Assembly (NCBI RefSeq): GCF_018224955.1
Contig: NZ_JAGTUU010000010.1
Coordinates: forward strand, 1-64,000
Reading direction: 5' to 3'
Source: Thetidibacter halocola
Lineage (GTDB): Bacteria > Pseudomonadota > Alphaproteobacteria > Rhodobacterales > Rhodobacteraceae
DNA length: 64,000 bases
Positions 43,331 to 55,851 of the stretch are shown piece by piece. The notes beneath the pieces were generated by a model. That model was not told the DNA's origin and did not search any database. It saw only the letters and a list, made by a program, of their open reading frames with translations. Within the stretch, counting starts at the first letter, position 1. Each line of letters opens with the position of its first letter. Made by a program: the position numbers and the translations under genes.

Positions 43331-45316
43331 ATGTTAGGCTATCCGTTCCCCGGAGAGTTCGCCGCCAGTGTGATCGACGTGTCCTTGGTCGCCGGCATCG
43401 GCCTTCTGCTGCCTTACGTTATCGACCGAACCCGGACGCTGCACCGTGCGTTGCTGTTCGCCGTCGCCTTCGCGCTGGCGGGCCGCTACGCGTGGTGGCG
43501 GGCGACAGAGACGCTCGCCCCAGCCGGCTGGACCGTCGACATGGCGGCAAGCTGGTCGCTCTTCGCGCTGGAGATGGCGGCGCTGCTGGGCAGCCTGAGC
43601 GCCTTCGTCATCATGTCGCGCCTGCGCCTGCGCGGTGCCGAGGCCGACCGACACGAAGGCTGGTGGGGCGACGCCACGCCGCCCCATGTCGCCATCCTGA
43701 TCGCCACCTACAACGAGGAACTCGAGGTCCTCGAACGCACCATCGTCGGTGCCAAGTCACTGCGCCATCCGCGCAAGCAGGTGCTGGTTCTCGACGACGG
43801 GCGGCGCGACTGGCTGCGCGATTACTGCGCGAAACAGGGGGTGCGTTACCTGCGCCGACCGGACAACAAGGGCTCCAAGGCCGGCAACATCAACCACGCG
43901 CTCGGTGTTTTGGCCCAGGATGCCGAGGTGCCCGATTTCATCGCAGTGCTCGACGCCGACTTCGTGCCGCACAGGGGATTCCTGTCGCGCAGCCTGGCGC
44001 TGTTTCACGATCCCGAGGTGGGCCTGGTCCAGACGCCGCAGCACTTTTTCAATGCCGACCCGATCCAGCACAATCTCGGGGTCAGCCGCTCCTATCCCGA
44101 TGAACAGCGCTTTTTTTTCGACCACATGCAGCCCGCGCGAGACGGCTGGGGCATCGCCTTTTGTTGCGGCACCTCGTCGGTGGCACGCTGGTCCGCGGTC
44201 GAGGCCGTCGGCGGCTTTCCCACCGAAAGTATCACCGAGGATTTCATGCTGACGCTGGCCCTCCAGAACGCGGGCTGGCGCACGGTCTACCTCGACGAGG
44301 CGCTGACGGAGGGCCTCGCGCCCGAGGGCCTGAAAGAATACGTTACCCAGCGCGCCCGTTGGTGCCTTGGCCTGATGCAGATCGCGCGCTCGCGGCTTGG
44401 ACCGCTATCGCGCAACAACCTGCGCCTGCGCGACCGCTGGAGCGTGGCGGATTCCGTGCTTTACTGGTTCACCACGTTTCCGTTCCGGCTGGCCGCGATC
44501 TGCTACCCTCTGCTCTACTGGTTCTTTAACATTACGGTCGTCGATGCCAGCCTGCCCGATGTCTTGACCTACTTCGGCTGCTACTACCTGTGGATATTGA
44601 TCGTCCTTAACACGCTGAGCCGGGGCATGGTTGTGCCGATCCTGAACGACGTGAGCCAGCTGATCGGCGCGATCCCGATCACGCGGGCGGCCGTCGTCGG
44701 GATGCTCAAGCCCAAGGGACATCCCTTCTCGGTCACGGCCAAGGGCGGCGACCGCTCGCGCATCGTCGTGCAATGGCGCCTGATGGCGCCGTTCGCGATC
44801 CTGCTGGCGCTGACCGTCATCGGCCTGTCGCTGGGCATCGTCTGGGACCGTTTTGCCTTCGACGAGGCGGGCGACGGGAAATGGGTGATCCTGTTCTGGA
44901 CGCTCTACAACCTGCTGGTGCTCTCGATCGCTGTCATCGCCTGCATCGAGCTGCCGCGCCGGGAGCGGCACATCACCGACACCCCGGAACGCGCGACGTT
45001 CGAAGCCGACGGCGCCTTGCGCAAAGTCTGGTTGGTCTCGCTGACGGCCGACACGGTGCGCATTCGCGGCCACGCCTACTCCGAAGGCACACAAGGCTGG
45101 ATCGACATCCGTGACGTCGGCCGGGTGCCGGCCAGCGTCATCGCCCGGACGGCGGACGGCGCCCGCCTGCTGCTGCGGCCCGACGAAACCCAGCGCGAGG
45201 CGCTGTTCCTGCGCTTCTACGCCGACGGGGCCGCGCCCGGAGTCACGGGCGTCCGGACGGCCGCCCTGCTCGAAGACCTCGGCCGCCGCTTTTCCTTCAC
45301 GTCACGGCTGCGCTAG
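43331..45316 (+). CDS. Cellulose-synthase-like GT2 glycosyltransferase (BcsA/BgsA-like)
   Basis: A 661-residue processive beta-glucan synthase. Two N-terminal and about five C-terminal transmembrane helices flank the catalytic domain. Its motifs are VLDDGRRDWLRDYC near residue 155, LDADFVPHRGF near 205, QTPQHFFN, TEDFMLTL near 301, and QRARW (QxxRW) near 340. The C-terminal cytoplasmic part (PRRERHITDTPERATFEADG onward) occupies the PilZ position but lacks a clear DxSxxG motif, like BgsA, which binds c-di-GMP through a non-canonical tail. The product may be cellulose or (1,3)(1,4)-beta-glucan. GAGG precedes the ATG. Confidence 0.88.
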   Translation: MLGYPFPGEFAASVIDVSLVAGIGLLLPYVIDRTRTLHRALLFAVAFALAGRYAWWRATETLAPAGWTVDMAASWSLFALEMAALLGSLSAFVIMSRLRLRGAEADRHEGWWGDATPPHVAILIATYNEELEVLERTIVGAKSLRHPRKQVLVLDDGRRDWLRDYCAKQGVRYLRRPDNKGSKAGNINHALGVLAQDAEVPDFIAVLDADFVPHRGFLSRSLALFHDPEVGLVQTPQHFFNADPIQHNLGVSRSYPDEQRFFFDHMQPARDGWGIAFCCGTSSVARWSAVEAVGGFPTESITEDFMLTLALQNAGWRTVYLDEALTEGLAPEGLKEYVTQRARWCLGLMQIARSRLGPLSRNNLRLRDRWSVADSVLYWFTTFPFRLAAICYPLLYWFFNITVVDASLPDVLTYFGCYYLWILIVLNTLSRGMVVPILNDVSQLIGAIPITRAAVVGMLKPKGHPFSVTAKGGDRSRIVVQWRLMAPFAILLALTVIGLSLGIVWDRFAFDEAGDGKWVILFWTLYNLLVLSIAVIACIELPRRERHITDTPERATFEADGALRKVWLVSLTADTVRIRGHAYSEGTQGWIDIRDVGRVPASVIARTADGARLLLRPDETQREALFLRFYADGAAPGVTGVRTAALLEDLGRRFSFTSRLR

Positions 45317-46420
45317 TCAGGCCTGACCGTCTCGCTGTTCCTGCAACCGCACCAATGCGGCGGACAGGTTCGCCATCTCGCGCGTGTTCCCACCTTCCGG
45401 GGGAAAGTCGTCAACGCCGTCCGCTATCCGCGTCGCGGTGCGCGCCAGCCGTTCGATGGGCCGGATGAAGAGGTGCACGAACAGCGCCGTCGACGCCGTC
45501 ATGAGCGCGATGGCCGCCGCTGCGATCAGGCCCACCGCGTTCAGCGCCCCTTCCAGCGCGACCGAGAAGGAGCTGCCTTCCAGCCGTCCGACAAGGCGCC
45601 AGCCGAAATGCGGCAGGTCGCGATAGGTGACGCCGGGCACCAGTGACGAAAAATATTCCCGTCCGTCCGGCCAGGTCTCTCGTCCCGCGTTGGCCACCCC
45701 GACCTGCGCCGCACGCAGCACCCAAAGGTTGGCGCTGGTTGGGTCCGCGCCATCCGTGGCCAGCGACAACGCGCCGTTTGCCGACACTAGGAAGAGGCTC
45801 AGATGCAGGGCCGACGCGGTCTCGGTCATCAGGGTCTGCATCCACGTTGCATCGATATGCATTCCCAGGACTCCGGTAACGTCGCCCGCCTTGTTGCGCA
45901 CCGGAAGCGCAAGATCGATGAACCGGATCGGGCTGCCGTCAGGCGGTGCAGGAAGAAGATCGGCTAGCAGGGCTGCTTCGTGCACATCGCCCGCGAATCC
46001 GCCCTGCAGCCCGTTCCTGAACCACGGCCGCGCAGACACGTCCTGCCCCTCGAGCAGGCCGTCCGATGCGACCCGCACGATGCCAGAGGTATCGGCGAAG
46101 CCGACCCAGGAAATGCGCGCGCCATCGCCGCGCAATCCGACCATTAGCGCGCCGATCGCGTTCTCGGGATAGGTGCCCACCATGTCGGCCAGCTGCTTCA
46201 GGTCCCCCCAGTCCGAATGCAACGTCCGGGCGAGTGTCTGCGCCGCCGCTTCGGTCCGGACACGGACGGCGCTGTCGAGCGCCGCGTCGGTCAGGCGGTT
46301 CATCCGGTTAGACACCAGCAGCGAAGCAAGAACCGCGACGACGACTAGTGTAAATACGACAAATCCGTAGACGGCGCGTGCCAAACTGAGTTGCGGTGTT
46401 GGTTTCTTGAGGTTGACCAA
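45317..46420 (-). CDS. dCache/HAMP sensor protein without an output domain
   Basis: A 367-residue membrane sensor. A transmembrane helix (GFVVFTLVVVAVLASLLV, near residue 20) is followed by a periplasmic double-Cache domain (DTSGIVRVASDGLLEGQDVS, FIDLALPVRNKAGDVTGVLG), a second helix (GLIAAAAIALMTASTALFV) and a HAMP segment (IRPIERLARTATRIADGVDD); it then ends, with no GGDEF, kinase or MCP domain. Start is TTG at 46420 with CGGAG 8 nt upstream; longer frames lack a site. It is convergent with the synthase gene, the stops being adjacent. A role in c-di-GMP or surface sensing for glucan production is possible but needs a separate partner. Confidence 0.7.
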   Translation of the reverse strand: MVNLKKPTPQLSLARAVYGFVVFTLVVVAVLASLLVSNRMNRLTDAALDSAVRVRTEAAAQTLARTLHSDWGDLKQLADMVGTYPENAIGALMVGLRGDGARISWVGFADTSGIVRVASDGLLEGQDVSARPWFRNGLQGGFAGDVHEAALLADLLPAPPDGSPIRFIDLALPVRNKAGDVTGVLGMHIDATWMQTLMTETASALHLSLFLVSANGALSLATDGADPTSANLWVLRAAQVGVANAGRETWPDGREYFSSLVPGVTYRDLPHFGWRLVGRLEGSSFSVALEGALNAVGLIAAAAIALMTASTALFVHLFIRPIERLARTATRIADGVDDFPPEGGNTREMANLSAALVRLQEQRDGQA

Positions 46421-46625
46421 GGACGGATCTCCGGGCTGTGCGGCACAGGTCACGCGTCGACGCGTTGCCCGCAATGGATTCTCCTCATGCTGGCGCAGAT
46501 GCACGAGCTGCAACAAGGTCAAAATATGTCTCGCCAACCCTTTCGCTTGATCCTTGCCACCTTCATCGACCGATCAGCCCCAGACCGGACACGGCGGGAT
46601 GATAAGGCACAGACAGCGGCCGGCA

Positions 46626-46933
46626 TGGACCGTAAGCTGTTATCCGAAATGCTATTGTGGGCGGTCATGCTGAGGCTCTATCAGGCGCAAATTGACACTC
46701 AGCGGACAGGCTTTGTGGAGCCAAAGAGCGGCGATGCGGCCGTGCCGCATGGGTTGTGATCGACGTTCCGGAATTAGGTAGCTGCAAGGACGGACTACCC
46801 GTCGGACATGGCGGAGATCGCGTTGGCACATCGCGTGGGCAGCAAGGTCGAACAGGCTTACCGCAGGTCCGACATAACAAAGAAACGCCGTGGGATGATG
46901 GAGGACTGGGCGGGGTTTCTCCACGTGACCTAG
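46626..46933 (+). pseudogene. Decayed C-terminus of a second P4-type integrase
   Basis: From MDRKLLSEMLLWAVMLRLYQ onward the frame aligns without gaps to the last ~100 residues of the integrase at 39365-40633, including GFVEPKSGDAAVPHGL and MAEIALAHRVGSKVEQAYRR. Two nonsense codons replace conserved residues: TGA at 46757-46759 for the catalytic HGLR arginine, and TAG about 15 nt later for a tryptophan. It ends with TAG at 46931-46933. It is dead. Confidence 0.85.
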
Positions 46934-47213
46934 GCCAATCTTGGTTTCAATCTGAGGCGGGCGAAGCACAAAGGGGACAGGAAGTTTTGAAGCCCCAGAT
47001 ACAGCGTGAACCCGACCGATCCTGATCGCGCTGTCTACCCCATTCTAGGACTTCCAAGCTGCCGGCGGATCCCAAAAGCGCAAGCCTTTCCTCGGCCCCG
47101 AATGGTCGGCAGCAGGTGCGCAGAAATCCAACTTTGTCTTGAACTGGCCCCCGTTTCGACTGGACACTTGGGCATAACCATTGAGGCTTAGGCACAAGCC
47201 AGAGCAGGTGTTC
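46934..47213. other. Spacer between integrase remnant and CRISPR trailer
   Basis: No gene or repeat is recognisable here; open frames are short and none has a family pattern. Confidence 0.3.
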
Positions 47214-47302
47214 GTGTGTGAGATAGAAATCATCACCGATGGGGGGTGTCGCCGCCGCTGGACTGCCGCCGAGAAACTGCGGATTCTAGAGGAAATACTG
47301 GC
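47214..47302 (+). pseudogene. Transposase OrfA fragment abutting the CRISPR array
   Basis: The forward frame reads VCEIEIITDGGCRRRWTAAE then KLRILEEIL, the opening of IS66/IS3-type OrfA proteins (RRRW..AEKLRIVEE). It runs directly into the first degenerate CRISPR repeat at 47303. An element appears to have inserted into, or been deleted against, the old end of the array. Confidence 0.55.
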
Positions 47303-49954
47303 CCGTTCATCACCCCGTGTGCATGGAACAGTCCAAACTGCAGGTCAAACGGTTGCTACGGCCCGGGTTATCCACGCGTGTGCGGGGAACAGGGCGGCCG
47401 GATCGTGCATGCTCGGATGCAGACCGGGTCATCCCCGCGTGTGCGGGGAACAGCGGGATGACGAGATCGTGCTCCAGAACGGCAACGGGTCATCCCCGCG
47501 TGTGCGGGGAACAGTCATGGATCAGGATGACGTGGGTTTTTGCCACCGGGTCATCCCCGCGTGTGCGGGGAACAGGGCCAAGTGTTTGAAAAGAACGTGC
47601 AGGGCATCGGGTCATCCCCGCGTGTGCGGGGAACAGGGTTCCCGCAGGCACAGCAGGCGCGCGGCTTCCGGGTCATCCCCGCGTGTGCGGGGAACAGCGC
47701 GGTTGCCGAAAATCCAGACCTGCCCTGCGCGGGTCATCCCCGCGTGTGCGGGGAACAGTAGTCGCGCGCCAGCTCCGCGATGGCCTGCGCCGGGTCATCC
47801 CCGCGTGTGCGGGGAACAGGTGGCCCTGTCGGGGCATCCAGACGGGAACAACGGGTCATCCCCGCGTGTGCGGGGAACAGATCGTCAGCGCCCCGTTGGA
47901 CGTAGCCGCGCCCGGGTCATCCCCGCGTGTGCGGGGAACAGGGAATCACGCTGAACGGCCAGCCGGCGCAATTCGGGTCATCCCCGCGTGTGCGGGGAAC
48001 AGGGGCCGCCCTTGCCGCCCACCTCCTCCTCGCGCGGGTCATCCCCGCGTGTGCGGGGAACAGGGGTCGGCCTTCGGAAACGAGATGGACGGCAACGGGT
48101 CATCCCCGCGTGTGCGGGGAACAGATAGCCTGCGGTTGCCGTGCCGTCATCGCCTGCGGGTCATCCCCGCGTGTGCGGGGAACAGGGCATCCCTCATGCA
48201 GAGAACGCCAGACACGCCGGGTCATCCCCGCGTGTGCGGGGAACAGGCTTTGTAGATCGCTGCGAAGGCTGCCGGGTTCGGGTCATCCCCGCGTGTGCGG
48301 GGAACAGACCTGAACGGCACGACTCTGGACGGCACGACGCGGGTCATCCCCGCGTGTGCGGGGAACAGAACCCACCAGCTGACCCTACCGCCAACATGAA
48401 CGGGTCATCCCCGCGTGTGCGGGGAACAGAAGGTAATCAGGTGTCCAGTCGTGGTTCCATGCGGGTCATCCCCGCGTGTGCGGGGAACAGGATCGCCATA
48501 GTCCACGGTCAGCTTGGTTGTGCGGGTCATCCCCGCGTGTGCGGGGAACAGGGGGAATACTACAAGCGCGTGACGTGGCACGCCGGGTCATCCCCGCGTG
48601 TGCGGGGAACAGCCGGCATGACCGGAAACCACCCACACGTTGACCGGGTCATCCCCGCGTGTGCGGGGAACAGAGCCGGTCGCGCACCGAGCCATTCGGC
48701 GTGGCCGGGTCATCCCCGCGTGTGCGGGGAACAGTTCACCTCGGACAGCGAGCGGGTGCAAGGCATCGGGTCATCCCCGCGTGTGCGGGGAACAGAGCTG
48801 CGCGCGCTACTCGAGCAGGGCAAGACGCGGGTCATCCCCGCGTGTGCGGGGAACAGGCAGTCGAGATGCTGCGCGCTTTGCTGGTCCGCGGGTCATCCCC
48901 GCGTGTGCGGGGAACAGTCCCTGTAAGGAAACAAGGAAATGCCTAACGCCGGGTCATCCCCGCGTGTGCGGGGAACAGTTCAGGATCGCGCCCTTGCTGC
49001 GTTCTCCAGGCGGGTCATCCCCGCGTGTGCGGGGAACAGTCGTCGTCTGGAAGTTCGACCGCAGGCCCATCCGGGTCATCCCCGCGTGTGCGGGGAACAG
49101 CAGTGGGTGTCGGGTCGGTCATGTCGTTACTCCGGGTCATCCCCGCGTGTGCGGGGAACAGGTCATGCACAAAGCCCGCGCCACCCTCTCCCGCGGGTCA
49201 TCCCCGCGTGTGCGGGGAACAGGTGCCGGTGCGAATGCTAACCGTTACGTTGTTCGGGTCATCCCCGCGTGTGCGGGGAACAGGCCTTGTCCGGCGCGTC
49301 GATATGACCGGTCGGCGGGTCATCCCCGCGTGTGCGGGGAACAGGGCAACCGGGTCGAGGAGGTGTATCTTTCTACCGGGTCATCCCCGCGTGTGCGGGG
49401 AACAGTTCTGCTGCGTCACCTGGACGTCAGGCGCGGCCGGGTCATCCCCGCGTGTGCGGGGAACAGATCGGGGCTCCCTCGGGAAACTGCGTCTCCATCG
49501 GGTCATCCCCGCGTGTGCGGGGAACAGTGGTGAAGGTCGGAACCCCGGTCAACAACCAGCGGGTCATCCCCGCGTGTGCGGGGAACAGGCAATGTTCGAT
49601 GCGTCCTCGATCCGCACCAGCGGGTCATCCCCGCGTGTGCGGGGAACAGGACTGCGCGCGCGGCCCCTCGATGTCAGGCATCGGGTCATCCCCGCGTGTG
49701 CGGGGAACAGGCGCACGGTCAGCAGATCGACCGTCAGATCGCCGGGTCATCCCCGCGTGTGCGGGGAACAGCGATCCCGGCTCGATCGAGCCCTCGACGG
49801 CAGCGGGTCATCCCCGCGTGTGCGGGGAACAGGTGTTCGAGATCACCGACCCGTCGACTGGCGTCGGGTCATCCCCGCGTGTGCGGGGAACAGGGCACGC
49901 ATCCCAAGGTCGTGCTGCGGGGCAACGGGTCATCCCCGCGTGTGCGGGGAACAG
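47303..49954 (-). CRISPR. Type I-E CRISPR array, 44 repeats and 43 spacers
   Basis: A 29-nt repeat with CCCCGCGTGTGCGGGG at its centre recurs every 61 nt exactly (32-nt spacers) from 47303 to 49954; 44 x 29 plus 43 x 32 equals the span. Repeats from 47425 to 49926 that I checked match the consensus; the one at 47364 has two changes and the one at 47303 has six. Read on the reverse strand the repeat begins CTGTTCCCCGC and ends GATGACCCG, the type I-E pattern. The degenerate copies mark the trailer (old) end at the left; the leader lies at the right beside cas2. All 43 spacers differ and I saw no copy of one elsewhere in the window. Confidence 0.97.
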
Positions 49955-50033
49955 TCTTCTTGCAGGCTGTTGATCTACCGAAGTTTTCACGATGTCAAAC
50001 AGCGCACGGGGTATCCCCGGCATTGAAACGGCT
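49955..50033 (-). promoter_or_regulatory. CRISPR leader with candidate promoter
   Basis: The 79 nt between the newest repeat and the cas2 stop form the leader. On the reverse strand TTGACA (49993-49998) is followed, after 17 nt, by GATCAA (49970-49975) as a weak -10, which would start transcription just before the first repeat. ATCAACAGCCTG overlaps the -10 and partly resembles an IHF site. A small palindrome, CGGGGTATCCCCG (50007-50019), may be an end signal for the cas operon or a repeat relic. Confidence 0.5.
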
Positions 50034-51279
<1,246 letters not shown>

Positions 51280-51280
<1 letters not shown>

Positions 51281-51951
51281 CACGGCGCGCGCCGGATCAG
51301 CATGAGCCCGCAGCCGAAGGCCTTGGCGCGGCCGAACCCCTTGCCAAGCTGTGCCAGAAACGGCTCCGGATCGGTCACTTCGAGGTGGCCGACCAGATCG
51401 ATGATCCCGAATTGCGGCTGGCCTTTCCGCGGTCCGCGATAGTCGGGAAGGACCGCGGTGACATAATCGTCGGCCACGGCGTTCAGCACGCGGAAGCCAG
51501 CCTTCTCTCCCTGCCTTGCAAGCCAGTCCGCTCCGGCCTGCGTCGCAAGCGCAAGGCGTTTTTCGCGACGCATGGCCGGAGGGATCCCGTGAAGGGCGTC
51601 CATGACCACATCCACCCGCGCGCCCCCCTTTTTCATCCGCGTCGCGTTGGCCCGGAGGGTGAACTCCATCCTGTCTCCCGGCGCCATGACCGGCGTAAAT
51701 TCCTTCACCTCGTGGGGTTGGAACAGGTCGGTCTGGATGGGCGGGCGGGCGGAAAGGGTTAGATAGCCGTCCGAATTGTCCTCGCGCCAGAGAAAATCGC
51801 GCCTGCGATCGGCGTCGTCGGCAAAGACAGACCAGAGCAGGCTGTGCGCGGCCGATCGTCGCCGGCCCGCCTCGGACGGCAGAAGAAGGGGGGCCAAGGC
51901 CCTCGCGGAAGGGCTGCGCGAGAGGCGAACCCGGCTGAGAAACAGGGTCAT
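51280..51951 (-). CDS. cas6e: CRISPR pre-crRNA endoribonuclease Cas6e (Cse3)
   Basis: A 223-residue Cas6e (MTLFLSRVRLSRSPSARALA). The catalytic histidine lies in SAAHSLLWSVFADDADRRRD near residue 35, and the glycine-rich RNA-binding loop is GKGFGRAKAFGCGLMLIRRA at the C-terminus. It cuts pre-crRNA at the base of the repeat hairpin and stays in Cascade. Start at 51951 overlaps the cas5e stop by 4 nt. Confidence 0.95.
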
Positions 51952-52621
51952 CCGGCGCCTCCGGCAGCGATGTGCACAGGGCGCAGCGCAACGCGGCGCG
52001 GCGCGAAATGCCAATGGCCGCGATCCCGGGGAACGTCATGGACCAGGTCCCCCTGCGGATCGGCAACGACGAGAGTCCGGGCGATGGCGCCGGGCCGCCA
52101 AGGGGGCAATTCCAGTGAGGCGAGTGCATCTTCGCATGTCCGTGCCTCGACGACCTTCGCAGCCGTCGGCGCGGAAAGCGGGCAGGACTTGCGACCGAGA
52201 TAGAGCGTGAAACAAGGGGCTCGCAAGGCCGTTGCGATGCCGGTCAGGCCTTCGCCCCGAACCGCGATCCCGTAGAGGCAATCGGTCCTGTAGTCGCGTA
52301 GGGTGATGGTCGTGTTCTTGCGAGTTCCGGCGATCCTCAGCGCTTCCGGTCGCGAGTTTGGCGCCTTGGCAGCTGCAGAAGGCACGGTTTCGACGGTGTG
52401 ATAGTCGCGCAGCGGCACTCCAGCGTCAAAAACCGCGACCGAGATTTCCAGCGAATCCAGCGCCGTGAAGTCCCCGTCCCGGCGAATGCCGAGCGCAGCA
52501 CCCATGATCCCGATGATCGCCGATCGTGCGGGCCAGACCAGCGAGCCGCGCCTTTCATGTCCGGCAAGCTCACCCATCGCGGCGAGATTCGCCGTCAGGC
52601 CGAAGACAAGGATCGGTTGCA

Positions 52622-52622
<1 letters not shown>
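51948..52622 (-). CDS. cas5e: Cascade subunit Cas5e (CasD)
   Basis: A 224-residue Cas5e (MQPILVFGLTANLAAMGELA). Family features are GHERRGSLVWPARSAIIGIM near residues 22-41, the RDYHTVETV segment near 73, ITLRDYRTDCLYGIAV near 107-122, and a C-terminal HVxRDRG-like VHDVPRDRGHWHF. It caps the 5' handle of the crRNA. It starts at 52622, sharing its first base with the last base of the cas7e stop. Confidence 0.93.
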
Positions 52623-54203
<1,581 letters not shown>

Positions 54204-54207
<4 letters not shown>

Positions 54208-55673
54208 GCGGCTTTTCCTTTCCTGCTAACCGGCACCTCGAGCCCAAGGGCCTGAAAGATCGCCTTGCCCTGCTTCCCATACCCGGCGAAGGCCATGCCG
54301 AGGAACTTGCGCGCATCGACGATCCTCTTGATCGCGCTGGTATCGCGCTGATCGAGCCCGGGAACGGCGAGTTGGTCGAATTGCAGCATGGCCTGGGCGC
54401 GAATATCGCCGAGCCAGGCCTCGGAAGGGTCTTGTCCAGCCTTGATGGCGTCCACGTGGCCCATGAATTGGACCTCGGTCTCAGCAAAGAACCTCTCGCG
54501 TTCCGCCTCCCGCGCCTCGCCGCCTGCGGTGATCGGCTCCAAGGCACCCCGAAGCGCCACGGCGGCCGCCTCTGCCGCTTCGATGAGTTGGAACAGGCGA
54601 TCCTCGGCCTCGAGATCGAGCGATACGAAAGGCTGGACCGACAGCGTGAAATCCCGCGGTTTCATGTTGTCCATGGCCCAGCCGGCCACGATCACCGATC
54701 CATATCCACCGCGCTGATCCCAGTCCCGAACACAGAGCGCCAGTTCGGACAACTCGTCACCCGGTTTCGCTGCCAGAATGCCGGCCCAGTTGCGAAAACC
54801 GAACCGGCCGGCGCGAGGATGCTTTGGAAGCCATTCCTCGCCGAGTTTCATTCGGTAGTAGGGACTCAGCGGATGCTTCCAGAGCGCATAATTGTTGCCC
54901 CTCGGTTTCTGAATCACACCGACGACCGTCCCCTTGTCGACGACTAGCCGCAACCGGCGCGGCATGCCGAAGAACGCCTCGCCATTGAAAACACCGGCAG
55001 GGGGATACCTTTTGGCGGCATCGCTGTCCGACACCATCGTCGGCCGCATCCAGGGCAGGTTTTCCACTTGACCAGGCGTGCCGTCCGGAACGTTTGCCCA
55101 GATCAACTCCCACAGGCCACAGCCGTCTTCCTCGCGTGGCTCGACGAGCGTCACCAGCGGCCCACCACCTCGCATGGAGGTGCGGTTTCCGGCCCCGCCT
55201 GCTGGCGCGAAGCCCTGGAAAGTGTAGAGCGCCATTGCCGCTTGCGGCAGGTCGAGTGTCGGATAGCGGTCCCGGTGGACCATCAGGTCGGCGTTGTTCT
55301 TCGCTGAGTTCGCCCCGGCGCTGTCGATGAAAAGCAGATCGACCGGGTTCACGTCTCCTTCAAGCGGCTCCAGGTCCTGCAGGAAGAGCGGCCCCTCGCC
55401 GACAAGGTTGAACGCCGGTTCAAAGACGGCAAGCCTTTCTCGCAGTCGCTGCGGGTCAGGGGAGGCACGCCCCCGCCAGTCTTCGATGTCGGACGGAGGA
55501 TCGGTCAGAAAGACCAGCCCGATCAGGAACTCGAGACAGGCGATGTTCATGTCCGGGCGCGGCCAGTTCGGCTCTACGACATCTGTGCAAGCCATTTGCC
55601 ATGGAGCGATGACACGGCTGGAGCCGTCAGCGCAACGAACAGGAATCCAAGCGTCGCTTATTAGGTTGAGCAA
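54204..55673 (-). CDS. cas8e: Cascade large subunit Cas8e (Cse1)
   Basis: A 489-residue Cse1. It opens LLNLISDAWIPVRCADGSSR, the usual family start, and contains FNLVGEGPLFLQDLEPLEGD, NNADLMVHRDRYPTLDLPQA and RGNNYALWKHPLSPYYRMKL segments. It recognises the PAM and recruits Cas3. The start is taken as TTG at 55673, because GGAGG lies 7 nt upstream; a GTG at 55712 would add 13 residues with no site. It is the first gene of the Cascade operon, separated from cas3 by 178 nt. Confidence 0.93.
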
Positions 55674-55748
55674 ATGCGTGCCTCCGAAATACGTCCGAGA
55701 ACAAGTCAGCACCTAGCCCGATTCCCGTAAAGAGGGAATAATCGGCAA

Positions 55749-55767
55749 GGTGTCAGGTATTGACACC
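55749..55767. promoter_or_regulatory. Palindrome upstream of the Cascade operon
   Basis: GGTGTCAGGTATTGACACC is a perfect 7-bp inverted repeat around GGTAT, 76 nt before the cas8e start in the 178-nt cas3-cas8e gap. A second stem (ATTCCC...GGGAAT with a 7-nt loop) lies nearer the gene. Together they suggest a separately regulated cas8e promoter. Confidence 0.5.
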
Positions 55768-55851
55768 CAGGTAATTAAATTCGGTCCGTGGAAATCGCGA
55801 AGCCGAGTATCTCTCAAGGGGATTTCGAATGTATCGAAACACCAGTCGAAC

